Part shown: positions 7,063-16,744 of the stretch, piece after piece | How positions within the stretch are numbered: the stretch's first letter is position 1 | Layout of the letters: each line of letters starts with the position of its first letter | Origin: RGIG5952 sp045603485 | GTDB lineage: Bacteria > Verrucomicrobiota > Kiritimatiellia > RFP12 > JAAYLN01 | Direction: 5' to 3' | Assembly: GCA_045603485.1 (NCBI GenBank) | Contig: JAZUMF010000079.1 | Location: 1 to 29,188, forward strand | Length of the DNA: 29,188 bases | Notes under the pieces: model-generated | What the model was told of the DNA's origin: nothing | The model's database searches: none | The model's input: only the letters and a program-made list of their open reading frames with translations | Translations under genes and position numbers: made by a program

Positions 7063-8694
7063 TTAGCGAATTGTCTCAATGACCGCGCCACCTGTGGCGA
7101 TGCCCCATGCTTCTAGGCGTTGGTGAGCCCAGGATGATTCACGGGACTTTTTCCACTGCGGGTGTGAAAGCAAACGACGGTAGAGGGCGATGGCTTTTTC
7201 TTTGTTGCCGTCATCTTTATGGTACTCTGCCATGTGCCATGTCGCTGAGGCGGCATGCTCCGGGAAGAATGTCAGCTCTTCAAGGACGGCAAAGGCCTTT
7301 GCCTTTTCACCCATCCTGCGATAGCAATACTGTATATCCCAAAGGGTTCCCGGAGGGGTCGAAATTTCAAGATAAATCTTGAGTGCCTTTTCGTAATCGC
7401 GGGTGCAATCTTTGTAGAGCCATGCGAGGGTCTTTTTGCCTGAAAGAGAGACCTTGGGGTCTTTATTGGCAATAATCTGCTCAAGTGTCAAGACGCAAGC
7501 GTCCCAGGCGCGGGCGCGACGATCGATTTCGTATGAGAGCCAAAGGCGTGAAACCATATCCTTTATGTATGATTCGAGAAGATGCGCATCCTGATAGAGA
7601 CCTGAATCGGCAAGAAGAATCGCGAGAGTTCTAGCGCGGCCAGGCTGTGACTTTTCATCAGAATTCTTTACATATTCGGTCATGTCGGGAATCAATTCAC
7701 GCGCTTTCTGGTTGCTGACAGAGCGGCGGAAATTGAAAGCGCGATGGTAAAAATCCCATTCCTGCCCTTGTGCAAGGTAGATTGCCTTGTTGGACTCATG
7801 CCACTCGGCAAAACCTTCATTGAGGGCGCGGCGGGCCTTGGAGCGTTCAATTGGCTTGTCAAGATATTTGGCATCATACCACCAATGATCCCATGTGCGG
7901 GAACGATGGTAATCGATTGTGCCTTCCGCGTCACGGATTGCCTTCAGGCGGCCTTTTGCATCATCGGGATTTATATCGCGGAGGACAAAAGCCGTAAGCT
8001 CTTTCCACTTGCCTGCAATTGCGTATGCCTGAACAAGAGCTCCGCAGGCACCTTTCCAATCGCTGGTGGCAATGTCGCGGTATATCGGATCGGTTGCCTT
8101 ATGCCAATTTGCGACTGCTCCCTCGGCATTGAGAAGTTTCCACTCGATTGCCGCAATGCGGTTGTAGGCTCGGCAGGCAAGCGGGTGTACCGCCGCTTCT
8201 GGGTCGGCTACCATATTTAAGAATTCGCGCTTGGCCTTTGTCTGCTCGCCATTGGCATAGAGGTTGTCGGCAATCATAAACATTGCCGCAGGGGTAATCC
8301 ATGTCTGGTCGGGATAGAAGTCGAGGAGTTCTTCAAAGACTTTTGTCGAGGCGTTGCGATCTCTTGCACCCTTCAGCGAGAGGCCTTGCATAAAGAGGAC
8401 ATAGGCTTTGACATGATCGTTATCCATTTCAAGCTCGTACTGAACGCTGTATTTTTTCCATTCAGCTACTGCTGCGCGATATGCCGGTACCTGAACATCA
8501 GGCACGGAGCGGTTTCGGTGAGTTGCCTCTTCAGCTTTGACATAAGCAGCGATAGCCTTGTCTATCGTTGTGCGTTTTTCAAAGTCAAGATTCTGATACA
8601 TTTTGTTGGGCATGCGCCATGACCAGTCACCGGCAATTACGCTGAGGGCTGTGCATAGCAGACATGCTGTCAAAATTGTCGTCTCTCTTCGCAT
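7063..8694 (-). CDS. Secreted TPR-repeat protein
   Basis: The 543-residue product begins with a signal peptide (MRRETTILTACLL, likely cut after SVIA) and is otherwise almost wholly helical. TPR-like units are visible at about residues 100-215 (such as GARDRNASTKVFEELLDFYP and NGEQTKAKREFLNMVADP) and again at about 400-530 (YEKALKIYLEISTPPG, GNKEKAIALYRRLLSHP). No catalytic motif was seen. The ATG at 8692-8694 has AGGAA about nine bases upstream. It lies between the giant gene (69-base gap with a strong hairpin) and the 732-residue gene (31-base gap). TPR proteins usually mediate protein contacts, so an assembly or adaptor role in the periplasm is the natural inference. It lacks the beta modules of its two TPR neighbours. 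Confidence 0.85.
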   Translation of the reverse strand: MRRETTILTACLLCTALSVIAGDWSWRMPNKMYQNLDFEKRTTIDKAIAAYVKAEEATHRNRSVPDVQVPAYRAAVAEWKKYSVQYELEMDNDHVKAYVLFMQGLSLKGARDRNASTKVFEELLDFYPDQTWITPAAMFMIADNLYANGEQTKAKREFLNMVADPEAAVHPLACRAYNRIAAIEWKLLNAEGAVANWHKATDPIYRDIATSDWKGACGALVQAYAIAGKWKELTAFVLRDINPDDAKGRLKAIRDAEGTIDYHRSRTWDHWWYDAKYLDKPIERSKARRALNEGFAEWHESNKAIYLAQGQEWDFYHRAFNFRRSVSNQKARELIPDMTEYVKNSDEKSQPGRARTLAILLADSGLYQDAHLLESYIKDMVSRLWLSYEIDRRARAWDACVLTLEQIIANKDPKVSLSGKKTLAWLYKDCTRDYEKALKIYLEISTPPGTLWDIQYCYRRMGEKAKAFAVLEELTFFPEHAASATWHMAEYHKDDGNKEKAIALYRRLLSHPQWKKSRESSWAHQRLEAWGIATGGAVIETIR

Positions 8695-8722
8695 AGGTTA
8701 AGTTCCTATCTCTCAAATCAGC

Positions 8723-8753
8723 TCTGCAAATGCCCGAGACGGGCAATTGCAGA
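8723..8753 (-). promoter_or_regulatory. Intercistronic hairpin without U-tract
   Basis: Two 14-base arms (8723-8736 TCTGCAAATGCCCG and 8740-8753 CGGGCAATTGCAGA) pair with one mismatch around a three-base AGA loop. It fills most of the 69-base gap between the stop of the giant gene and the start of the 543-residue TPR gene. On the transcribed strand the stem is followed by GCTGATTTGAGAG, not by a U-run, so it is unlikely to be an intrinsic terminator. It may be a 3'-end protector, an RNase processing site or a partial terminator that sets the ratio of the giant protein to the downstream motor proteins. Confidence 0.6.
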
Positions 8754-8763
8754 AGCCATTTTG

Positions 8764-11700
8764 CTACTCAAGATTTTCAAACGAATTAGCCTCTTGGAGG
8801 AGCAAGCCGCGAGCGCGGCGGGCCCACTCGGTTTCGGGATATTCAAAGACTGTTCGCTTTAGATAGAGGTAGGCGTTTTGATAATCACCGCACTTCAAGC
8901 TTGCGTCACCAGCCCAATAGAGAGCCTGTGAGCGAAGCTGTACTGAGGCGGTCTCGCGATATTGCTCTGAAAGGAGAGCGAGCGCTTCGACGGCGAGCTT
9001 GTACTCTTCGTTCATTATGTGACGAGGCGGCTCGACCTTTTCTTTCTCTGCCTCTTCAGCGAGGAAGCCTGCCTGCTTCATGTGGCACTGTGCCGCCATG
9101 AAGAGGGCACGGTCTGCCTTTTCATGGGTTGGGAAGCGACGCTGGAAGCTGTGGTAGATGCGGCCAGCCGTTGAGAACTTCTTCTGCCTGTAATAGAAGG
9201 TCGCTAGACGGATTGACGCATCGCCGACGAGCGGTGACTCTGGGTAGAGGTATGTCATCTTGACATACTCTTCGCTTGCCGAATTGTAATCACCCAGCAT
9301 TTCAAGGCAGAGAGCCTTGTGATACTGTGCGCGAGCGGCAAACTCGGAGTCCGGCCATGTGCTGAGAATTGCCGAGAAGCGTGAGAGCGCCTCGCTATAG
9401 AGCGGAGTTGCCGCATCCATATTGCCGGCGGCCTTCTCTTCGGTTGCAAGCTCCTGATAGAGGTTTGCAAGGAGGTATTCACCCTGAACGAGATGGATTG
9501 TCGTCGGATAATCGCGCAGGGCTTCTTCAAGAATCATCTTACCTTCGTCGATTGCGGCGGCACTGCGCTCCGGCTGCTTTAAGCGACGGAACTCCTTGGC
9601 GGTCTCAAAGAGACATTCGGCGAGGCGGAACTGGACGAGAACCGCCATATCGCTGTCGCGGAAGCGTTTTGAGAAGACGCGGACATCGCCGTCAGAACCC
9701 TTGAATACCTTGCCTGACACATTGATAAGACCGGGCGTTAGAGACGGGATTGTCTCTTCATCGTTATAGGTAAACTCTACTGTGTCACCATACTTGACTG
9801 AGATGCGGTCATCGAGGAAGTCTTCCTCGGCTACCGCGACACCACCTGTGGCTACAGCAGGAATTTCTTCGCCCGGGGCAAAGATTACCGGGCGTATTGT
9901 ACCGGTAAAGATACCTGAGTGAGGCAGGGTTTCCTTGAGGATTGCCTTACGGGAGACATTGCTTGCTGTAGTCTTGACGGCTATCTCAACCTCGTTGAGT
10001 TCTTCGCCGTCATCGCGATCGGGATCTTCGACAATCACGAAGAAGCGTTCGCCGACATGAGCCATATGGCGATCTGCCGAATAGGTGCTGTCCATCAAGT
10101 TGATGCGAGCAGCTGAGACGAGCTGAATGTAGTGCTCGTGAACGACAGAACCGTCATCACCAAGAACGCGAATACGGAGCTTGTCATTGCCGTTTACACA
10201 TACCGGAGGAAGTTCGTCTTCGTCAATTTCAGCACTCGGATCGGGAGGCCCGAGGTGAAGCTTAACAACTCCTGTAAAGGCACCAATCGCACCAGCGGCA
10301 GTGACAGAACGGCTTATTGGAGCATCTGTCTTGATTGTGCCGAAGTGGAGACCCAGACGAAGCGGGAAGAGCATCGTCTCAGGCTCGCGCTCTGAGGCTT
10401 CAGCATCGTCAAGCTCACTTTGAGCTACAACCTCGACATTGATGCGGCTCGCTTCATGACGGGCGCGGGATGGCGAGGTGACCATTATCGGAATTGGAGC
10501 CGAAACATTCATCTTGATGACATTGGTGCCTTCAATTCTCTCTTGAGGAATCATCTTTGCCGAGATGACATCCTTGTAGAGCTTTTCAATTCGCTCGTTG
10601 CCCGGGCGACGGCGAATCTGCTCAAGGCGAAGCTTGGCATCATAGCTTGTGTCTACAACGCGGGAAACCTTTGTATCAAAGAACTGCACCTGTGTGGGTG
10701 AAGGCTGTGATGCCGCAACGGAGGCTCCGCGGACGGTAGGAACACCGGGATTCGTGTTTTCACGGTCATCATAGCGGAGCGATATAACATCGCCTGGAGC
10801 GATTGGAAGCGTTCCTGCTGGAATATTTGTCGCAGTTGCTTCGCAGGTACGAAGGATTCCGACAAAGTGTCCGCCGTGGATACCGCGAACGCCGTCCTGA
10901 TTGTTGTAGAAGCCACCGCCCATATTGGCGAAGCGACCAACCTGCTCCTTGAGCTTCATCTTAGACTTTTTGCCGGAGCGCGTTGAAATCTCAACATCGA
11001 TCGTGTCTGCCTCCGGTGTGATGTCACCGTCAGGGTCGCGAACGCTTACAATCATCATATCGCCGGGGATGAAGCGATAGGCATTGAAGAGCATTGAACG
11101 CGTACCATCGCGTGTATGGACAATTTCTTCAAAGAAGAAGTTGACATGCGCATTATGGAAGGATGACTTGATTGGGCGTTCAAGGATACGGCGCTCTCCG
11201 CTTGATGTGCGGTCATCGGTGTATGAAACGGTAACCTGATCGCCGGGAGCAACCTCAAGTGTATCATTCTGGAGAGCATCGCTAAAGTCACTCTCGACAG
11301 GAATAATCATCTTTCCGGAATTGTCTTGTACATAGAACTTGTTTACGCTAATCTCGCGACCGCTGTAGCCAAGGAACTCCCAACGGAGAGAGCGTAGGCG
11401 TATAGGCCTTGAGAAGGTCGCCTGGAAGCCGCCCTTAATGCGGTGAATTGTCGCGACATCACTTACAAACTGAGTAAGCTCCGGCGAGACCTTGGGGTCT
11501 ATCCACGCATTGGGGAATGAAGTAAGCTTGCCGTTTTCGTCGACGACTTTAATCTTCAGGGCATCCTCAGGGTAGGATGCGCTGAAGAACATTTCGAGAC
11601 GGTGCGGCCCCGGTGAAACATCAAAGGAGACTTGCTGTCCATCAAGGCTGTTGCCCTGCCCTGTGAAGACGACGATGCCGTCAACGGCAATTGCCATCCA

Positions 11701-14700
11701 CAAGCCGGCGAGTGTACGACCTCTGGTGTTTGCAGCCTGAAGCTCAAACTTTACGGTCTTTTGATTGTTGGTCAGCATAAATGGAACGCTGAGCATTGCA
11801 TTCTGGGCAGCATCGCGATTTGAAATCGGCGTGAATGCAAGATCAAGAATATTGCGAGGCGCCGGTGCCTTGCTGGAGGAGAACTGGTTGCGGATCAGAC
11901 CAACGCTATTGAGCTTGCGCCCGCCTTGCGCCTGATACTTGATGCCATAGCGAGATGAAACATCGGTAATTGGCAATGCGCCGAGAACTGTACGGGCAGA
12001 GGCAAATCTGCCGACAAGACGAATTGAGGAGATGTCTTCTGAATTTGGCATCATAATCGCGACATTGGAGACAATGTGTGCCCCCATTGTATCAACCTCA
12101 AACCATTTGCCTTGAGCGCCGTCGGGGGAGCTCTTCCAAACACCATTGCGCTTGGAATTGATTGCGTCACCAGGGTTGTAGCCCGTTGCGGTATCTGATG
12201 CGAAGGCGCGTGGAGGCGGCAAACGCGTCGGGATTGTTCCGCGGAAGACACCTGAAGAGCCTTCAGTTTCTTCAAGGACGATGCCGTCAATGCGGTCGCC
12301 GGATGATGTGCGGGCGCTGACACTGATCTTGTCAGGCGATGTTGTGATACTGCGGTCACGGTCGCGGACGACAACATAAAGCGGGTTGCCGGGCTTGAGG
12401 TTGCGAGTCAAGGACTCATCATCGCCACCGCCTGAATTTGTCATAAGAATCATAGCCTCAAGAGCCGCTTCGGCCTTGCTGTCTTCGGCAAGAGGTGCTG
12501 CGGCGCCAATGGCTAGACGAGCATCGTCAACGATACGAAGTGTCTTTGGAGGTGTCGTCTCAAGACCGCGAGCCTTGAGGAACTCCTCTTCGACGCGATA
12601 TGAGACCTGATCGTTACCGCAAACCTCAAGAATGTGGTTTGTCGAAGTTGCCGGCCCGAGCATTGTAGAGATGCTACCGCTAAAGAGGTAGGGATTGCGA
12701 GGTGACGGATAGAGCGAGAGAAGCTCTGAATCTTTACCTTCGGATGTGGAGACGATGATCGGAATGCTGTTGCCGCCGCCGGCAATGCCGAGGTTGCGGT
12801 CCATAACAGAAATGGTAAGCTCCTGACCTGGGCGGATAAGCGTACGGTCGGCAAGGTCACCGACGAGAACATCGGTATCGTCAACTTCGCTGTTGGTCGC
12901 GAGCTTCCACTGACCATGGAGAAGACGAGCCTCTGTGTGGGTGTAATCAAGATTGAATACTTCATCAAGCTGCTTGCGAGTCTCTTCGAAATCCTTGCGG
13001 TCAAAGGCAATGCGAGCTAAGAAGTAGTGCGCTTGTGCCTGAATCTCAACATCGGGCTGAGACATCCAAAGCTCGATAATACCTTCGGCCTGTGTTGCAT
13101 TACCCATCTCAATGAGGAGGTCAACATCGCGGAACATTGCCTTGCGGGCAGCCTTTGTACCGCGATAATAGTTACCGTTTCTAATCGACTGATACTCAAG
13201 CTTGGCCGCCTCGTAGTTGCGCTGGTCGCGATAGCACTCGGCGCGTGTAAGCATCAAGGATGCGGCAAGCTCGGGAGTGAGTGTTGATTCCTTCGTCAAG
13301 AGAGCGGTTGCAATTTTACGAGCGCGGATGAGAAGAGCATCTTCCTTGCCGCGAGCATAGCGCAACTGCTCTACGCCCCAGGCGACAAAGCCGGCTGGAA
13401 GCTTTGAAGCTTCACGCTCAAAGGTCTGGAGATTCTTGCTGAGGAGCGACCAGCTGCGCTCTGAGTTGTTGCGCTCAAGCTCGTCGGCTGCGACATAGAG
13501 AGGATACATTGGGCTGGATTCATCAACCGGATAGATACCGGGCATGTGTGTCGAGCAGTCCGAACGGAGACGCTGGGCGTTGGCCGCAACTGCAGGGGTC
13601 TCATGCGGAATAACTGAAGAAGCGAGGTGAGCAGGCTCCCAGAAACCAGCCTTTGTTCCATTCCTCAATGTCGCAAATATGGCACCGCCATCACGATCAA
13701 GCCCATTGGAGAAGCTCAATCCGAAAGTCATGGCGATATTAGCCAAATGCTCTCCCTCACCTGCAGCGACAAAACGATTGAATGCTGCACGAAGGATGTA
13801 ATACTGGCGGTAACGCTCAATACCAAGGCGCATACCAAGGCAAGCGCGTTTAGCATATTCTTCGGCAAAGCTGTATGTGGCCTGCGAGACCGACTGATTG
13901 ACCTGCTTGTCGCCGGCGCGAAGAACGGCTGAATTAATCAAATCAGAGAACCTTACATTGTCGTAATCAGGCAAGAGAGCTGCATCGCGAAGCGGAATTG
14001 CCTTGATTGCGGGTAAAAGTTTATCGCGGAGAATTGCGCCAAAATCATTTGCCTTGGGCTCGTCCTTGATACCTTCCTGATTGATTACGGCAAGCCAATT
14101 GCGTCCGCTGACATAGGGAAGCTGATAAACCTGACCGCAAAGAGCCTTGATATCGGAGTACTGCGCATAAGGATCTGCCTTAGCGACTGAAGCGAAGAAG
14201 CGGGTCAATGCGGCATCGCGCTGGCCGATCATTGAATACAGCTTTACGACATAGGCTCGATCCCAGCTTGTTCCGATGCGCTTATCAATCAATGCGCTAG
14301 CAAATGGCTCTAAAACAATCTGTGCATTGTAGAGGTTGGTGTAGGTGATGATGCGCTCGTAAATTTCGAGAGTCTCACGAACCTGCTCCGGGCGGAACTG
14401 TGCAAAAGGGTGAGCCGAGTAGACTGCTGAAATCTGCTTAAAGCGTTCAGCAACTGGCCAGAGACCTTGCTTGCAATTAAGATTGACATGGGCCAAGGCC
14501 GAGGCCGGCAGCATCGTCTTATAATATGGTGCAAGAAGGGAATTGGGGAAGTCCTTCGGATAAACCATCTGAGCGAACTCGTCAGGCTTCATCGCACCTG
14601 ACTTTATGGCCGCTGCCGCAACAGCGATATAATTGGTCTGATTTTGTGTATCGCGGGCAACGGCAAGAGGCGATGCAAAATCTGCTCCCTTGGTAAAGAT

Positions 14701-16539
14701 AGGGACGAATATCTCAAGCAAGCGTGCCTTATCCTCGCGTGTGCGGCAAAGGCCTGACATAACAGCCCAAATTCGCTCGACAGGGCGAGCCTTTACAGGA
14801 TTTGCCGCATTCGGAATCTTACCGCCATAGGCCTTGACGGCCTTCTTGGTCAGCTCAAATGCCTCAGGCGGCAACGCACCACCGGCGCCGTGCTTGACCT
14901 GAGTCAAAGCCACGAGCGAGCCTGAGATAGGATCAGTTCCCTTTGCTTCGGGCTTGACCAACTCAACGAATGCCTTGAATGCGGGATCGTCCTTGAGAGA
15001 CTGAGGCAAAGCGCCGAAGGTGACCAAACGCTTCCATGCCTCGCTGTATCCGGTCTTGGCAAAAATGCCCTTAAGGAAATTAGCGCGCTCTGCTGGACCA
15101 AAGGCATCAGAGCTAAGGAAGAAGCGGGCAATATTGTCACTCTCGAAATCGAGTGGATTTGCCATAATATGCTCTTCAGTAATGGCCTTGAGCATTGCGC
15201 CGTCCTTGATATCAAAGAATACGGGCAGGCACTGCATACGGATATCGTGACGCTCGGGCATCAACGCAAGAAGGTCGCGAACCGGCTTGCCATCCTTTGT
15301 CTTACGGGCATTTTCTGCGATCTTTGAATTGTAGAAAAGCGAACGGTAATCAAAAAGCTTAGGATAGGTTTTGATAATTGTAGCCTGATGCTGTGGCTCC
15401 CATGCCTTATTGAGAACACAGTCGTTTGCAAGGGCGCGAACTGATGCTGGATCAGAATTGTACTTAGCCGTTGCGACAACTGAAAACATTTGTGCCAAAT
15501 CAGCCTTGGGGAATACCGCTGGAGCACTCACATTGCGGAACAAATCGGCATTGGCGAGAATGGCCGCAATATAATAGCGAAGGTAATCAGGCTCATAGAT
15601 GGCTGACGCATCAGCAGACTTGGTTGCCGCTGCCATAACATGCGCCTTCATATTCTTAAATTTAGGAGCATACGCTTCGCGGGCCTTCTGGTCTGCAACT
15701 GCACCCTTGAGATTGACAATGCGTGAGAACAAATCAATAGGAAGCAAAGCCTTATTGTACGCATGATAATCGATTACATGCTGAGCGCCTAATTCCGCGG
15801 TAGACCTCAAAAGGTCGATATAATCGCCGTTCTTGGCAAGGGGATGCTTAACGAGAACCGAGAGCATATCAACGCGGAACACCTCTGGAGCGGCAGCCTC
15901 GCGCATCATACGACGAACCTCGGAAAGAACGATTGTCGTGTGTGAATCATCGGGGAACTTGGCCAAAAGGGTATCCGCAACCTTTAGATAGTCGCCATTA
16001 CGCTTGGCGGCACGAAGCTGCGCAAGCATACCCATACCGAGACCAAAATGACCCTCTGACGGCTTCTCATTCGCCATAAGACGAACAAAATGCTCACCGT
16101 CACCACCATCGCGGCAAAGAACTTGAAGCGCAGTTGCAACATTATCATTCCAGCCGGTTTCTGTCTTCAAAAAGTAAATCAGGCGATCTCGCCTAACATT
16201 TGGCTTCCCAATCGTACCTGAAATCATAGCCGCCTTAAAGAGTATCTCCGGCTTTACCTTGCCGCCCTTCTCAACTAATGCATTATAGCGACGCTCGGCC
16301 GTATAGGGACGACCAGCCTTAATAGAAGCGTTGAAAGACAGCTCCAGGGCCTCAACAGGAACGGGGCGCTTCTCAATAATAGACGCAAGAGCATCATCAA
16401 CCTCAGCAAACTTGCCGGCCTTGTACAAAGCCTGTCCATCCTCGATGGGGCCAGCAAAAGCGGCAATGACGCTAGAGCCAATGGCAAAAGCGGCTATCAA
16501 GCAACGGGCTTCCATGCTAAAAATCTTCGTTCTTTCCAT
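8764..16539 (-). CDS. Giant secreted TPR / multi-beta-module / TPR protein
   Basis: A single open frame of 2591 residues with no visible frameshift. A hydrophobic N-terminus (about residues 11-29, ending AAFAG) looks like a signal peptide. Residues to about 1230 are helical with TPR-like units (ITYTNLYNAQIVLEPF, YEAAKLEYQSIRNG, RKDFEETRKQLDEVFNLDY). About 1234-2290 holds beta modules with a recurring pattern: D-R/P-D acidic turn, ETxxxSGVFxGxI, then GDxxxxxYxD. Clear units start near 1234, 1385, 1823 and 2160. A stretch at about 1465-1690 (FEVDTMGAHIVSNVAIMM, GPHRLEMFFSASYPED) resembles carbohydrate-binding discoidin/PA14-like folds, tentatively. About 2296-2591 is TPR again, YbgF-like (FSTAGRIYHSFQRRFPTHEKA). 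The start ATG has AAAGGA six bases upstream. It is first in the operon. Probably a very long periplasmic or cell-surface scaffold; no enzymatic motif was recognised. Confidence 0.85.
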   Translation of the reverse strand: MERTKIFSMEARCLIAAFAIGSSVIAAFAGPIEDGQALYKAGKFAEVDDALASIIEKRPVPVEALELSFNASIKAGRPYTAERRYNALVEKGGKVKPEILFKAAMISGTIGKPNVRRDRLIYFLKTETGWNDNVATALQVLCRDGGDGEHFVRLMANEKPSEGHFGLGMGMLAQLRAAKRNGDYLKVADTLLAKFPDDSHTTIVLSEVRRMMREAAAPEVFRVDMLSVLVKHPLAKNGDYIDLLRSTAELGAQHVIDYHAYNKALLPIDLFSRIVNLKGAVADQKAREAYAPKFKNMKAHVMAAATKSADASAIYEPDYLRYYIAAILANADLFRNVSAPAVFPKADLAQMFSVVATAKYNSDPASVRALANDCVLNKAWEPQHQATIIKTYPKLFDYRSLFYNSKIAENARKTKDGKPVRDLLALMPERHDIRMQCLPVFFDIKDGAMLKAITEEHIMANPLDFESDNIARFFLSSDAFGPAERANFLKGIFAKTGYSEAWKRLVTFGALPQSLKDDPAFKAFVELVKPEAKGTDPISGSLVALTQVKHGAGGALPPEAFELTKKAVKAYGGKIPNAANPVKARPVERIWAVMSGLCRTREDKARLLEIFVPIFTKGADFASPLAVARDTQNQTNYIAVAAAAIKSGAMKPDEFAQMVYPKDFPNSLLAPYYKTMLPASALAHVNLNCKQGLWPVAERFKQISAVYSAHPFAQFRPEQVRETLEIYERIITYTNLYNAQIVLEPFASALIDKRIGTSWDRAYVVKLYSMIGQRDAALTRFFASVAKADPYAQYSDIKALCGQVYQLPYVSGRNWLAVINQEGIKDEPKANDFGAILRDKLLPAIKAIPLRDAALLPDYDNVRFSDLINSAVLRAGDKQVNQSVSQATYSFAEEYAKRACLGMRLGIERYRQYYILRAAFNRFVAAGEGEHLANIAMTFGLSFSNGLDRDGGAIFATLRNGTKAGFWEPAHLASSVIPHETPAVAANAQRLRSDCSTHMPGIYPVDESSPMYPLYVAADELERNNSERSWSLLSKNLQTFEREASKLPAGFVAWGVEQLRYARGKEDALLIRARKIATALLTKESTLTPELAASLMLTRAECYRDQRNYEAAKLEYQSIRNGNYYRGTKAARKAMFRDVDLLIEMGNATQAEGIIELWMSQPDVEIQAQAHYFLARIAFDRKDFEETRKQLDEVFNLDYTHTEARLLHGQWKLATNSEVDDTDVLVGDLADRTLIRPGQELTISVMDRNLGIAGGGNSIPIIVSTSEGKDSELLSLYPSPRNPYLFSGSISTMLGPATSTNHILEVCGNDQVSYRVEEEFLKARGLETTPPKTLRIVDDARLAIGAAAPLAEDSKAEAALEAMILMTNSGGGDDESLTRNLKPGNPLYVVVRDRDRSITTSPDKISVSARTSSGDRIDGIVLEETEGSSGVFRGTIPTRLPPPRAFASDTATGYNPGDAINSKRNGVWKSSPDGAQGKWFEVDTMGAHIVSNVAIMMPNSEDISSIRLVGRFASARTVLGALPITDVSSRYGIKYQAQGGRKLNSVGLIRNQFSSSKAPAPRNILDLAFTPISNRDAAQNAMLSVPFMLTNNQKTVKFELQAANTRGRTLAGLWMAIAVDGIVVFTGQGNSLDGQQVSFDVSPGPHRLEMFFSASYPEDALKIKVVDENGKLTSFPNAWIDPKVSPELTQFVSDVATIHRIKGGFQATFSRPIRLRSLRWEFLGYSGREISVNKFYVQDNSGKMIIPVESDFSDALQNDTLEVAPGDQVTVSYTDDRTSSGERRILERPIKSSFHNAHVNFFFEEIVHTRDGTRSMLFNAYRFIPGDMMIVSVRDPDGDITPEADTIDVEISTRSGKKSKMKLKEQVGRFANMGGGFYNNQDGVRGIHGGHFVGILRTCEATATNIPAGTLPIAPGDVISLRYDDRENTNPGVPTVRGASVAASQPSPTQVQFFDTKVSRVVDTSYDAKLRLEQIRRRPGNERIEKLYKDVISAKMIPQERIEGTNVIKMNVSAPIPIMVTSPSRARHEASRINVEVVAQSELDDAEASEREPETMLFPLRLGLHFGTIKTDAPISRSVTAAGAIGAFTGVVKLHLGPPDPSAEIDEDELPPVCVNGNDKLRIRVLGDDGSVVHEHYIQLVSAARINLMDSTYSADRHMAHVGERFFVIVEDPDRDDGEELNEVEIAVKTTASNVSRKAILKETLPHSGIFTGTIRPVIFAPGEEIPAVATGGVAVAEEDFLDDRISVKYGDTVEFTYNDEETIPSLTPGLINVSGKVFKGSDGDVRVFSKRFRDSDMAVLVQFRLAECLFETAKEFRRLKQPERSAAAIDEGKMILEEALRDYPTTIHLVQGEYLLANLYQELATEEKAAGNMDAATPLYSEALSRFSAILSTWPDSEFAARAQYHKALCLEMLGDYNSASEEYVKMTYLYPESPLVGDASIRLATFYYRQKKFSTAGRIYHSFQRRFPTHEKADRALFMAAQCHMKQAGFLAEEAEKEKVEPPRHIMNEEYKLAVEALALLSEQYRETASVQLRSQALYWAGDASLKCGDYQNAYLYLKRTVFEYPETEWARRARGLLLQEANSFENLE

Positions 16540-16612
16540 AAGAATCCTTTATGAAACATTGTCGTTGGTTTTGCACTAGCAGTTTTTATGCCAATACAAA
16601 TTACACGATATT

Positions 16613-16648
16613 AGTATCAAGATTACAAGATACTCAAATCAAAGTCAA
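16613..16648 (-). promoter_or_regulatory. Candidate operon promoter with overlapping dyad
   Basis: On the minus strand TTGACT (16643-16648) is followed after 17 bases by TAATCT (16620-16625), a modest sigma-70-type pair about 80 bases before the start of the giant gene. An alternative is TTGAGT, 18 bases, TAATAT a little further down. An inverted repeat AGTATC (16613-16618) / GATACT (16629-16634) straddles the -10 region and could be a regulator site. The rest of the 205-base gap (16540-16744) shows no gene and no convincing terminator for the upstream glycosidase-like gene. Confidence 0.35.
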
Positions 16649-16744
16649 GAAAAGAAATTTTGATTACAGAAGGCAAACTGTTGGTAAATCTTGCTGAATA
16701 TATGTCGGACAATCCACCGAATAACCTTGCCGATAAGTGAAAAT

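Noticed and set aside
7032..7091. N-terminal extension of the 732-residue TPR/beta protein
   Set aside because: The extension would put a basic 20-residue stretch before a clear signal peptide and overlap the upstream gene; the inner ATG has GGAG eight bases upstream.
7744..8220. Plus-strand open frame of 158 codons inside the 543-residue TPR gene
   Set aside because: It lies wholly opposite a gene with a signal peptide, good start and TPR pattern; its translation is Cys/Ile-rich with no recognisable domain or ribosome-binding site.
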